Source of the DNA: Nicotiana tabacum
Taxonomy: Eukaryota; Streptophyta; Magnoliopsida; Solanales; Solanaceae
Length of the DNA: 64,000 bases
Assembly: GCF_000715075.1 (NCBI RefSeq)
Contig: NC_134095.1
Coordinates: 52,938,806-53,002,805 of the forward strand
Reading direction: 5' to 3'
Shown piece after piece: positions 11,815 to 22,550 of this stretch. The position numbers and the translations under genes were made by a program. Positions within the stretch are counted from its first letter, which is position 1. Each line of letters starts with the position of its first letter. The notes under the pieces are model-generated. The model was not told the origin of the DNA. It saw only the letters and a list, made by a program, of their open reading frames with translations, and searched no databases.

Positions 11815-13440
11815 ATGTCTAATTCAATGAATGCACCTGAAAACAACGGTCCTGAGGACTATGGAGAAAATGGTGCAGCTGTTCCAGGCGCCGGTGTACC
11901 ACTGCGAAACCCTGAGGACGCACCAGAACCAATCCCCGTGGATGTGGGCTCACGCAACGCCCAACACGTCGATATAAGCTCCCACACTAACGGGAATATA
12001 CGCCAAGAAAACCAACAAGAAGCTCAGAAAACCCCAGCTCGGGAGGAACGAGAGGTTAGCCTTCACATCATTTTTGAGATGTTTCAGACACAACAACTGG
12101 CGATTACTTAATTGCAAAGCCACCAAAAAACTCCAAGCGCAACAACACCGAAAACGGTTCCTCGAGCCGAACAGATACCGGAAAGATCGAGCAACAATGG
12201 GTTAGCAACCGACCCTACTATTATGAATATGCTCGAGGACCTCACAAAGAGGATTGAATCGGGCGAAAAGAAGATAGAAGCTAATGACAAAAAGGTAGAG
12301 ACCTATAATTCAAGGGTCGATCAGAACCAAGGCGCACCCCCGATTCTGAAGGGTGTAGATTCAAAGAAATTCATACAAAAGCCATTCCCATCGAGTACTG
12401 CTCCAAACCCCATCCCGAAGAAATTCAGAATGCCCGATCTCCCAAAGCACAATGGAACCTCGGACCTCAACAAGCACATCACTACTTACACTTGTGTTGC
12501 AAAGGGAAATGACTTGAAGGACGACGAGATTGAATCCGTCCTGTTGAAAAAATTCAGAGAAACACTTTCAAAAGGGGCCATGATGTAGTATCACAACCTA
12601 TCCCCAAATTCGATAAACTTATTTACCATGCTGGCAGATTCTTTTATAAAGGAACATGCCAGTGCCATCAAAGTTGCTACAAGGAAATCTGACGTCTTCA
12701 AAATCAAACAGAGAGAAAATGAGATGCTACGGGAGTTTGTATCTCGCTTTCAAATGGAGCGAATGGAATTACCACCAGTCTCTGATGACGGGGCAATGCA
12801 GGCCTTCACCCATGGTTTGAACAAACGAAGCTCGATAGCTTCGAAGAAGCTAAAGCAGAACTTGGTTGAATATCCTATTGTGACTTGGACGGGTGTCCAC
12901 AACCCGTACCAATCAAAGATTAGGGTTGATGACAACCAACTACGAGCCCTCTCGGGATCAGTATATCCTAGCAGGCTCCTGGCAAAGGAATCAAAGCCAA
13001 ACAAGGAAAGGTGCCAATCATACACTAAAGATCGAAGAAATGCCCCAAGGCGTAATATACCCCGAAGTGACCAAAGGAAAGATCAAGGTCAGAATACTCA
13101 GGGACTCATGAGCAGAGCCGGATTCGACAGACATGCAGGACCGACAGAGGCACCCCGACTATCCGAGTACAACTTCAACATTGATGTTTCGGACATCGTA
13201 TCAGCCATAGGTAAAATCAAAGACACCAGGTGGCCAAAACCCATACTATCTGATATGTCACAAAGAACCCCAACCTGGTGTGCGAATTTCATGGCACACA
13301 CGATCATAGGACCGAAGATTGCAGACAACTATGAGAAGAAGTAGCCCGATTAATCAACAAAAGGCACCTTCAAGAGTTCCTTAGCGAACGAGCCAAAAAT
13401 CAATTTCGAGAAAGAGAGGCGAACGGAAAAAATGAAATAG
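11815..13440 (+). pseudogene. Gag of the Tat-like element, broken by stops and frameshifts
   Basis: The reading starts at ATG 11815 with a Pro/Asn-rich leader, passes a stop at 12109, continues in frame through a charged coiled segment (KKIEANDKKVETYNSRVDQ) and enters the gag core at about 12425 (FRMPDLPKHNGTSDLNKHI, ESVLLKKFRETLSKGAMM). A stop at 12586 replaces the usual Trp. The core continues at 12628-13344 (FKIKQRENEMLREFVSRFQM). A zinc-knuckle remnant is expected near 13280-13340 but only fragments of it can be read. After 13344 the frame shifts and weak similarity runs to about 13440, so no full gag is produced. Confidence 0.8.
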
Positions 13441-13463
13441 AAGAGCCACAACATGTCATCCAC

Positions 13464-14020
13464 ATGACCGTTGGAGGAATTGACATCCCATATGAACCCA
13501 TTGTAAACGAACAAAAATATCCATCACCAGGGAAAAGCGAACTCGAGGTTACATATCGAGGACGCTCTCACATTCAGCAAAGGGACATCGAGGCCCTGTC
13601 TCAACCTCATAACGACACATTGGTAATTTCTTTTCTTATGAATACATTTCAAATTAAACGTGTGCTTATGGATCAAGGTATCTCGGCCAACATTATCAGG
13701 TCGAGGGTCGTGGAGCAACTCGGACTGCTCGACCAGATTGTGCCCGCCTCTTGAGTCCTCAACGGATTCAACATGGCGAGTGAGACAACAAAAGTGGAGA
13801 TCACCCTCCCAGTCAACGTGGCTGGCACAACCCAAAATATCAAGTTTCATGTCATCGAAGGAGACATAAGATACAATCCCTTGCTCGAAAGGCCATAGAT
13901 ACACTGCATGAGAGCAGTACCATCAACCCTTCATCAAATGATGAAGTTTACAACAAAGGACGGAATAAAAACGGTATATGGGGGTGCAGCATACAGCAAG
14001 AAAGATGTTAGCGGTGCATG
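13464..14020 (+). pseudogene. Retropepsin-like protease of the Tat-like element, broken
   Basis: The active-site region reads VLMDQGISANIIRSRVVEQL at about 13657, where D-Q-G stands for the usual D-x-G with Ser or Pro. A TGA at 13753 interrupts the frame, which continues with VLNGFNMASETTKVEITLP and NPLLERP-stop-IHCMRAVPSTLHQ to about 14020. This is the last plus-strand coding sequence in the element. No RT follows, whereas complete relatives have RT-RNase H-integrase next. Confidence 0.75.
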
Positions 14021-14689
14021 ATGTGGCAACAACATCGACACCTTCAACATCAAAGGAGCCAAAGGATAAGCAAACAACGAAATAGCAATCACAAGCTACA
14101 TTCTCGGATTTACCCGAGTGAATGAGCAAATGACCGTACCGCGTCCCGGGAGCGAGCAGTTGAAGCATATCGAGGCTCGAGTGCCATCACTGCTACTGTC
14201 TCCCTTTTATTTACGTCTTACACTAACCTATGTGCAGGCGTCCGGTTATAAAAATCGAAGCACCTTCCAGCTTGAAGACCTTAGGTTTTAAAACATGCAT
14301 TGCACTTTTTTCCTTCGATTGGATTTTATCCCAAGAAGTGTTTTACCGGCAAGGCTTTTAACGAGGAAACATCTATATGTTACCTAAGGAGAACTTAACA
14401 AGTATTCAAGGCTTCTCTTCAATCAACCTAAAATACAGGGGGGCATCCCCCCGGGAGATAACCTCCCCAGAGAAATCAAGATGGGCCAAAGAAGGCCTCG
14501 ATAGAAAATTGATGTATCGGTCCAAACGGTCAAATGAATCGCGCCCTTGATGACGAAAACATGTATACTTGTACCAAGTAATCAAAGGAATATCTTTTAC
14601 CATCAAAACGCTTCGCGCTCCAAAGAAGTTGGCTATTTTTACAAGAAATGGCCCTAGGCCCAGAAATTTTCCGAACACTCGGGAACTGA

Positions 14690-15130
14690 CATCAAAAACT
14701 CAAAGCCGTAAGACCCCCGGGCCGGAAACTTTGAGCTTGTAAGCCCTCAATGAGATAATATCAAGTTTACAAAGAACGACTCCAAAGCCAAGAACTTTCG
14801 ATGTCTCGAGGACTATCGCTGACTGTCACCCCATCGAGCTATCAAAAACTTTAGGCCATAAGACCCCAAGCGGGAAACCTCGAGCCCAAAAGCCCTCCAT
14901 GTGGCAATGCTAGAAAATATAAGACCTCCATAAGGCAACCTCGAGCTCATGAGATCTCCATAAGACAATACCAAATCTGTAAGACCTCAAATAAGGCATG
15001 AATTATACTTGTGCCAAGTAACCAAAGAATCTGTAAGACCTTAAATAAGGCATGATCAAATTTATAAGACCTTAAAAAGGACATAATCTGATCTTAAAGT
15101 CAAGGCTATATATTCGAACTTGTAAGACCC
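14690..15130 (+). repeat. Degenerate repeats with a GTAAGACC-TAAGGCA core
   Basis: Phrases such as TGTAAGACCTCAAATAAGGCAT recur with varied spacing (about 14870-15130). Copies are too diverged for a fixed unit length. No ORF lies here. Confidence 0.5.
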
Positions 15131-15512
15131 CTAAAAAAGCATACCCTCAATTTAAATGCTGAGCTACCTCACTCGGAGAGTAAAAGGCTACGGCCAAATA
15201 GAATGACTACGGCCATAAAGCTCCGGCCAAAATAACGCGACTCGAGGACGCCCGACCGTCTCCATAAAATCATAGGCCTTCAATTACATCGATAACCGGT
15301 TAATCAGGCTACACTCGGCATAAGAAAAAGAGCTTCGATCATATCAGCTCCAAACAATAAAAAGGCTTTGAAACAATTCAGCCATTGGGGGAAACCTCCC
15401 AAGGTGCTCATTTATCGTCACATAACAGCTCACAATCAAGGCTCTCATAGAATCGTCGAAGAGTCGGACGAAGATAAAAACTTCAAAAAAGTCTTTAACG
15501 AGGGAAAAATAA

Positions 15513-15760
15513 AGCCTACATTAGAGGTCATACCGACCCAATGCATACGAGCCTAAGCGCCAGCCTATATTAGAGGTCGTACCGACCAAATGCATAAGAG
15601 CCTAAGCGCCAACCTATATTAGAGTCGTACCGACCCAACTCGTAAGAGCCTAAGCGTCAGTCTATATTAGAGGTCGTACTGATCCAACACGTAAGAGCCT
15701 AAGCACCAACCTATATTAGAGGTCGTGCCGACCCATCGCATAAGAGCCTAAGAGCCAGCT
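15513..15760 (+). repeat. Tandem array, unit 48-49 bp
   Basis: GCCTAAGCGCC begins copies at 15551, 15600, 15648, 15697 and 15746, each containing TATATTAGAGGTCGTACCGA. A shortened first copy starts at 15513. The array lies between the protease remnant and the antisense ORF. Confidence 0.85.
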
Positions 15761-16116
15761 TAAAATTCAAAAACTTAAGGGTCGGTAAGCCCGAGTCGAA
15801 ACCCGACTCGAAGACTAAGCCCGAAACGGTTAACTAAAAAGTGCCTAAGGGCAAATGCATAAGAGCCTACGGGCCAGACCAACAAGCCTCATGGCCAATT
15901 TGTAAACCTAAGGGTTTTACCTCGGAGTCCAACTCATTTGGCTAATCATTGACAAACGTCAAAATTCAAAACAAAAGAAAGACATACACAAACAAAGGGA
16001 AATTCATGGAAGGGGAAAACCGAAAGGCTTCTCTTTATATGTATATTTGAAATAATACAAGGCTTCATTTACAATGTTCTCTAAGAGCATTATACGCAGA
16101 ATCAGAAAGGAAAGGC

Positions 16117-18393
16117 CTAGTATACTTTCCCCTCGGGGATTGCGACCCCATCGGCCTCTTCCTCTTTATCTTCGGCATCGGATACGAGGAACTTGGCGTC
16201 GTATTCATCCACCTTAGCCTACTTTATCTCTTTCGAGAGATCGAAGCTGCTAGCATAGATAACCTCGAGGGTTTCCCTCCAGGATTTGCACCGGTCATAC
16301 TCATTGGTTCTACTCTCCCGTTCGGAAGTCCCTCTCAACTCAGCTCGAGCATCAACAACATCTTTTAAATAGACAGCCACTTTCTTATCAACCTTAGCTC
16401 AAATCTCTTCAGCTTCAGCCCGGGCATCCATGACCTCGGCCTTCATCATCAAAAGGTCAGACTCGAGCCTTACAATCCTGCTGGTCTGGACCAAGCTGTT
16501 TTCGCAGCCATTCCGGAGTTGCACCTCGAGGGCAGAAGCCTTGGCCAAAGCATTCTTCTTAGTCGCAACTTGGACATCTATCTTAGCCCTTAGCTCATTA
16601 CACTCATACTTGATCTTACCAACTTTGCCCCAAAGGCATTCCAGGTCCTCCGTCTTTCTCTGCAACTGAAGTATCAAAATATTAATCTCCGGGGATAGAA
16701 GAAGTAACATGCATCCCCTTGAAATAGAGGTTACCTATCTCTCAAGGCGGCCGCCTTCATAGTTCAGGCTTCAATTCATCTCGTACCGAAGGTTTATCAA
16801 CTCCTTTGCCCATTTATCGCAAAGAAGCCTAAGGGATTTCTCCTCGTCCAAGGCTTTCCGCAACCTGGCTTCACGGCGGAGCAGCTCAGACTTGAGCTTG
16901 TCAAAGGCCTATGAAAAATAGGCTCAACGAGAAAATAAGAATGCAAAACTGAAAAATCAACAAAGTCAACCAAAACTCACCACAGAACAGAGCCGCTGAG
17001 CCTCCTCAAAGTTTGAGCGTACATCTATTGGCCTGGTCTCATCGGCCCCAGTTGAACCGCCCTCGGTGGGGATATGATCGCTCGAGACCCCACTTGATTT
17101 AGGCGGCCCTGGCCTCGAACATCCCTTGAAGTACCTTCGACAGGAGAAGAAGACGGCGACAGAAAACCTGTATCCCTCGAAGTACCTTCGACGGGAGAAG
17201 AAGATGGCGGCAAAAAATCTTTATCCCTCGAAGTACCTTCGACAAGAAGACGACGGCAAAGGAGAAACCATTTTCCTGAGGCTAGAAGCCTTGGTTACTA
17301 CATGCTCAGCTGATACATCTTCTTTGAGCCTTCAAGCAGGGCTTGCCTCGCTATGAGCACCCTCACCCTTCGAGGATTCCTTTCGTTTGTTATCATTCCT
17401 CCTCTCCGATGAGGCATGGTCTTATCTCAAAAAATTCTCCAATGCCTGCAGTGGCGAAGTTAATACACATAAAAGAAAGTATCTTTCAAAGAAAATAAAC
17501 CACACAGCACGTACCGTGGTGTTTTTCCTCCCATCTACCTTGGACAGATCTCGCAACTTACGCTCATCATAAGTCGAGCAAGCTGCCAGTTTCTGAGTCT
17601 AATCCGCCAGGTCGGGGACCTCGTATGGCAGCCACGGGATTGCCATAAGAAAGGAAAGGAAAACATCTTTATGGAGTCTGCCTCCACCATGAACAAAAAT
17701 GATAAAAAAACAAGTGTACCACTTACGTGTGAAATTTCATTTCTCACGAAATAGCAGGAAATCTGTGGGGATAATATCAATAGTCCGCACTCGAACAAAT
17801 CTACTCATCCAGCCTCGGTCCCCGTCTTCTTCATTACTAGCAACAAAGAGTCGGGTGGATCGATGTCGTAGAGTTATCAAGCCTCGGAAATTCAAGGGCC
17901 GGAACAATCTAATAAGATGGTTGAGGGTGAACTCGAGCCCGACTTTATCTGCAAAGAACCTTATCATCAATATTATCCTCCAGAACGACGGGTGAACCTG
18001 TGTTAGGGTAACCCTATATCTTCTACAAAACTCGAGCACGACTCTACCGAGAGGGCCCAATGTAAAGGGGTACGTGTATACATTCAAAAACCCCTCTACA
18101 TGAGCCATGATGTTCTCTTCCAGGGAAGGTACCTGCAGTACCACCTTTTCTCCCCATCCGTAGTCTCTCCTCACTGCCTCGATGTGTTTCTCTCCTATTG
18201 ATGGGATGAACCTCGATGCATGCTCCTGATGGCCCTGAATATTGGGAGGTCTCTCTAACGTAAAGTCCCTCCTCGATACAAAGCATCTCGAGGTTAGCTA
18301 ATCGGACGCTGGCGGTGTACCACCAACCGAGCGGGAAGTAGAGGCAGAACTATCCCCTTCTTGATGAACGGATTTGGGCACGATAACCATAAT
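16117..18393 (-). pseudogene. Antisense multi-exon ORF of the Tat-like element (putative gypsy-type transposon domain plus coiled coil)
   Basis: Read on the minus strand from ATG at about 18393 (MVIVPKSVHQEG). The first exon has one internal TAG (18298-18300), then EENIMAHVEGFLNVYTYPF, VTLTQVHPSFWRI and RGWMSRFVRVRT, a pattern I associate with the Pfam 'putative gypsy type transposon' family. FREK is followed by TGA for the usual Trp, and then a donor-like CACAC|GTAAGT near 17725. A second exon (about 17517-17647) with LPYEVPDLAD ends at CACG|GTACGT. A third starts after CACTGCAG at 17441 and includes the repeated SSPVEGTSRD at 17121-17255. Exons at 16740-16910 and 16399-16710 are heptad-rich coiled coil (AFDKLKSELLRREARLRKAL), ending in an acidic tail (SDAEDKEEEADG) at TAG 16117-16119. 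The function of such aORFs is unknown. This copy has several stops. Confidence 0.7.
17121..17255 (-). repeat. In-frame 51-bp tandem repeat inside the antisense ORF
   Basis: GTACCTTCGA recurs at 17131, 17182 and 17233, a 51-base period (17 codons). Read on the minus strand, each copy encodes SSPVEGTSRD, keeping the frame. Confidence 0.8.
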
Positions 18394-18588
18394 TATGGTA
18401 AAAAAAAGAAGGAGATAAAAACTTAGCCGAAAGCTTTGAATTAAAATGATGAAAGAACTAACGCAAAGAAGGAAAGCTCTATAAAAAGGATAGTTGCTCA
18501 AAGTAGCAGAATCCTCAAATAAGAAGAAAGCAAATACATATATAGAGCAAGCGGCGAGTGTTCGCCTATTCTGAAGTCCAATTAATTC

Positions 18589-19110
18589 TTTCTCTCGAGT
18601 TCAAGTGAACGCTCACTCGATTATTTATTCCCTGGGCTACCCGAGTTTGAGCCAGTTCTCGCTCGGGGACTATTTATAAAGCCTTAGGGCCACTTTTTCT
18701 CTCAAGTTCGAGCGAACTCTCACCCGATTAATTAGCCCCCAGGCTACCCGAGTTTGAGCCAGTTCTCTCTTGGAGACTATTTATAAAGCCTTAGGGTCAC
18801 TTTTTCTCTCAAGTTCGAGCGAACGGTCACCCAATTATTTAGCCCCCGGGCTACCCGAGTTCGAGCCAGTTCTCGCTCGGGGACTATTTATAAAGCCTTA
18901 GGGCCAATTTTTCTCTCAAGTTCGTGCGAACAATCACCCGATTATTTAGCCCATGGGCTACCAAGTCTGAGTAGGTTCTCACTTAGGGGCTATTTAGAAG
19001 GCCTTAGAACTATCTCTACTCTAAGTTTGAGAAAATTTTCGCTCAAATTACGGGCTGACCGAGTTCGAGCAAACTCTCGCTCAGGGAATATTTGTAAATG
19101 GCCTAAGGTC
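18589..19110 (+). repeat. Tandem array, unit about 107 bp, roughly five copies
   Basis: TTCTCTC-AAGTTCGAGCGAAC begins copies at 18589, 18697, 18804 and 18911, with a more diverged one near 19013. Each copy contains a GGCTACCCGAGTT segment and ends in ACTATTTATAAAGCCTTAGG. It lies just upstream of the antisense ORF start. Confidence 0.85.
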
Positions 19111-19140
19111 TATCTTTATTTTCAGATGATCAAGCAAACG

Positions 19141-19157
19141 CCCCCCCCCCCCCCCCC
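19141..19157 (+). repeat. Poly(C) run
   Basis: About 17 consecutive C residues directly after the 107-bp array. Length in such runs is error-prone. Confidence 0.8.
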
Positions 19158-19999
19158 GGTTACGAAATCTAGAAGCTGCTTTAGTTCGAGGAGCTTACCA
19201 CTCGAGGATTGTTAGCAAGGCCTAAAAGGGCTAGGCCTTATTTCAAAAATCCAGACCCTGCACTCACTCAATTCGGGCCCGAGAGCCCCGACGACCTAAG
19301 TTCGCATCAAATCAATCCAGGCTTAGTCTAAGGGATAGCAGAGATCTCCAAGAAATGTCATGTTAACCAATTAAAAACCTAAGGGTTTTTATGACCGGGT
19401 CCAGTATTCAGACCGACCGGTAAAGTCATGCACTTAGATTTCTCACAAATGAAGGCGAAACGGAGTTCAACCTAAATTGAAGGAAAAATAAAGAAATTAT
19501 TATATTAATAAAAGATGATTACAAAGACCCACGAAGGGTCCTTACACAGAAAAAAAGAAGCAAAAATAACAGCTGAAAAGCCTAATCTACTTCCGAGGGT
19601 ATATCTTCGGGAACGACATCTTCGAGAACAGTTTCCTCGGGGACCCCATTTCTATCTTCATAGCGTTTTCTTTGAGAACCTCCTCCGAGGAAGCAATAGA
19701 TGAGGAAGAGTCTATAGCATATTAAAAAGCAAAAGCTCTTAGCAAGCAAGGAAAATTGTGGCCTGGTGAAAAACTTGGCGAATATGGATTTCGTCAGCAC
19801 TACTATTGTGAAGCCACTTTTTGAGACATTGCACCGGTGTGGGATGCAAAAGTTAGTAGATAGCGCCACCTCACTCCATGGAAGGCAAAGGGAGTGGAGT
19901 GCCACACCAGGTTGAAGTTAAGAGAGATGACTAGTGGTTTACAGTCCACATATCTTCTGATGTAGGAAGAATTTGAGGCCTCTCTCTCATTATTTCGGA

Positions 20000-20118
20000 A
20001 CAACAACAACAACAACCCAATATAATCCCACTCAGTGGGAAAAAATCTGAAAAAGAGCCATGGCATAGCTGATAAAACTGCTGCCGTGTGACCTTACAGT
20101 CACGGCTTCGAATCATAG
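20000..20118 (-). mobile_element. SINE fragment, TS-like (TTG repeats at the 3' end)
   Basis: On the minus strand a B-box-like GATTCGAAGCC (tRNA-derived head) is followed by CCCACTGAGTGGGATTATA and a (TTG)n tail (plus-strand CAACAACAACAACAAC at 20001-20016). Solanaceous TS SINEs end in TTG repeats. The head looks incomplete and I see no clear target duplication. Confidence 0.55.
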
Positions 20119-20478
20119 AAATAGGAGTTTGGATAAGGATGAAGAGAAGAAAAGGGCTAAAGGTTGTTGAAGAAAGACGGGTGAAATCTTGGTTCTAGTA
20201 ATCTCCCATTTATAGAAAGACAGTAACGTAACCGACGGCGCAATCAATACCTTTGGGAAACTTAACCGATAGTGCAATCATTGCTTTTGGGGAAACGCAT
20301 CGGTGGCACAATCATCGCTTTTGGGAAAATGAACCGGCAGTGTATTCAATGCTTCTGGGGAGATGAACCGATGGGATATTTCAGTCACCATGAAAGCTTA
20401 CATCACAAACATGACATCATCATGGGAGGCTCAAGAAAATCGAGGTCAAAGTCATTTCATATCATTCTATTCTTAGAA

Positions 20479-20492
20479 ACGCGGGGACTATC
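20479..20492 (+). other. Polypurine-like tract of the Tat-like element
   Basis: ACGCGGGGACTATC directly precedes the 3' LTR at 20493. It is purine-rich rather than a perfect tract. Confidence 0.5.
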
Positions 20493-21225
20493 TGTATACG
20501 GCTAAAATCGGAGAGTCTGATTTATGATCATTAGCATTCCATAGCCCGTCTTCAGAAGGCCCAAGGCACAGCTCAAGGTTCAGTCCCGAGGGTTCCCTAT
20601 ACTCGACCTCATGGTAGTACAGATCGGTGGTTGTCATGGACAAGTGGAAAATTCCCAAGGCACGTGGTCAAAGCTGACAACGCCTACAAGAATAATACAA
20701 GTCCGCACTGGACCATTACGTAGTTGTACCAGCTACGTTTCGTTGTAATAATTATACATGTACCATGTCGGGATTCCCCCTCCTATATAAAGGGGGTCCT
20801 TGTCATTTATTACACATAGGATATTCAATACAAGAACAAGAACATTCTCTGCTCTCTACCTTAAACATTCTTCATTGTCTTTCCTTTGATTTATTGCTTA
20901 TATTTATTGTGTTTCATTGATTGTTCCTCATTTATTATTCATTATTGATCATAAAGAGCCATTATTGAGCCCCTTGGAACTGTTAGTCCTTCATCGATCA
21001 TCCCCAGTCAAGTTCATCAGCTTGACCTCGAGGCCCAGCTTAGGCCAGTCCGAGACCCCGATTCGCAGTCGTTCGGTTTGAATAATCACACTGCCTCTTA
21101 CTCTTATTTTACCTTCTTAGCTCATACTTAGAATCTATCGCTTAACAACTAGCATTAAAATAAATCACGTATTTTTAGAACCACAAAATTAAATCTAATT
21201 GTAATTACCATTTTCAAAGTAAACA
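20493..21225 (+). repeat. 3' LTR of the Tat-like element
   Basis: TGTATACGG to GTAAACA. It carries TATATAAA at 20784-20791 and is 57 bases longer than the 5' LTR because of one internal stretch. The chromovirus LTR resumes immediately after it with ATAGCCTTGC. Confidence 0.9.
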
Positions 21226-21342
21226 ATAGCCTTGCTCTGTAACTAATTGTCGTAACTAACTCTGTAACTCCTTAACCAACTAATACTAGCTTTTAACAGC
21301 TTTTATTCCTATATTCTATATCTATACCATTGCTATTTAACA
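21226..21342 (-). repeat. 5' LTR of the chromovirus, second segment
   Basis: ATAGCCTTGCTCTGTAACTA to TTTAACA matches 6220-6337 of the 3' LTR, completing the LTR interrupted at 11021. Confidence 0.85.
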
Positions 21343-21633
21343 GATGCATGGCAAACATTTCAACTTTAAACTTCTATAAAGCATTGAGAAAATTAAGAGT
21401 TATGTAAGGAAATGTTGAGGTATATTAATTGAGTAAAACATGTTTCCCATTTTACATAAGTCTCCGGTTTTAGAGTAAGTTATTATATCTTTTTATTTAT
21501 CATAATAATTTTAAATCTGAAATTAGTAGTGTCTAAAGATTTCCATCACCAAAGAAGGTCCAAGCCTTAATGTAAACTCAATCGGCTTTATTTTATAGTT
21601 TATTACACAATAAGATAGATGAAAGACTAACTT
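21343..21633. other. AT-rich spacer, nothing recognised
   Basis: Lies between the outer end of the chromovirus and the first foldback element. No ORF or repeat found. Confidence 0.5.
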
Positions 21634-21641
21634 TTTAAAAA

Positions 21642-22495
21642 CGGAGAACTATTAAGAAAGGTCTGAAAATACCCTTCATTCACTTATTGAGCTAAAAAAT
21701 ACTTTTTTATCTCCCTTTTTGGTTCACTTATACCCTTTGACCATTAGGTCACTGCTGATTTAAAAATAATTATTTAATTTTCACGTGGTAATTTTTTACT
21801 GGTCGAAATTAAAACATCTAACCTATTAGAAAGACCCACCAATATCTACCCATTTTTCGGACTAAACCACCCTGACACTAACTTGACCCGAATAGAAAGT
21901 TCAAAATAAAAAAATAAAAAAAACAAACGCCCCGCGTGGCAACATTACCAGTTTGTTCTTCCTAACGACGTGGTGCCTAGTAAAGAGCTTATATGAGTAA
22001 GTTCCCAAGTATGTGCTTCCAGATATTCTGCATTTTCAAGCATTAAGGAACTTGATCTTAACCTTTTTGGAACACTTGGAGAAAAATATCAATTTGCTTG
22101 GAGTTCACTTGATGTAGCGACGAGTTGGTAATGATATACTTTGTAGATTTTGGAATCATATAACTTCCTATGTCACAGTTTTGGTAGATTTTGGGGCCTC
22201 TTTTTTTAGTTGAACTTTTTGTTTGGGTTGGGTTAGTATTGGAAGCGGGTTAGTACGAAAAACTGGTATATATGAGTGGAATCTTTCTAATGTATTAGAT
22301 GTTTTAATTTTGGCCAATAAAAAGTTGCCACGTGAAATTTAAATAATTATTACTTTTAATTCAGCATTGATCTAACGGTCAAAGGACATAAGATAACCAA
22401 AAAGGTGGATGAAGGGGTATTTTTAGCCCAATAGGTGAATGAAGGCTATTTTAAATTTTTTTTAATAGTTAAGGGACATTTTTGACCCTTTTCCG
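21642..22495. mobile_element. Foldback/MITE-type DNA element with long inverted arms
   Basis: The left arm (CGGAGAACTATTAAGAAAGG, then CCCTTCATTCACTTATTGAGC) reappears inverted on the right (GCCCAATAGGTGAATGAAGG, then TTAATAGTTAAGGGAC to TCCG). Arms of about 270 bases flank a centre with no coding capacity. Identical 8-base sequences TTTAAAAA lie immediately outside both ends (21634-21641 and 22496-22503), consistent with a target duplication. The 8-bp duplication fits hAT, while the long arms fit Mutator-type MITEs, so the superfamily is left open. Confidence 0.75.
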
Positions 22496-22550
22496 TTTAA
22501 AAATAATAACATCACATACTACTTTCCCCTTAGGTTCATTAATGTCCTTA

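Larger units (their letters stand above)
11022..21225 (+). mobile_element. Tat-like Ty3/gypsy element without pol, carrying an antisense ORF
   Basis: Two related LTRs (11022-11697 and 20493-21225, both TGTATACGG to GTAAACA) flank gag and protease on the plus strand and a spliced-looking gene on the minus strand. No RT, RNase H or integrase motif lies between 14040 and 20480; that space holds tandem arrays and the antisense ORF. The element sits inside the chromovirus LTR with flanks ATACT and ATAGC, an imperfect 5-bp duplication of the LTR's ATAGC. Antisense ORFs are known from Tat-lineage elements such as Grande. The lack of pol means this copy would depend on another element's enzymes. Confidence 0.8.
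6084..21342 (-). mobile_element. Ty3/gypsy chromovirus, decayed, with a nested element in its 5' LTR
   Basis: On the minus strand the order is 5' LTR, iMet-type primer site, gag, protease, RT, RNase H, integrase with chromodomain, polypurine tract, 3' LTR, as in chromoviruses. Every gene has stops or frameshifts. The 3' LTR (left end) lacks about 43 bases that are present in the 5' LTR at 10840-10882, so its outer end was lost before or at the time of the neighbouring LINE insertion. No target duplication can therefore be checked. The 5' LTR is split at 11021/21226 by the Tat-like element. Removing that insertion restores an LTR collinear with the left copy. Confidence 0.85.

Noticed and set aside
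16430..16669. Plus-strand ORF opposite the coiled-coil exon
   Set aside because: Shadow of the antisense ORF; composition follows the codons on the other strand.
11022..21225. A full Tat element with pol hidden in other frames
   Set aside because: No RT (YxDD), RNase H or integrase motif was found on either strand between 14040 and 20480; only arrays and the antisense ORF.
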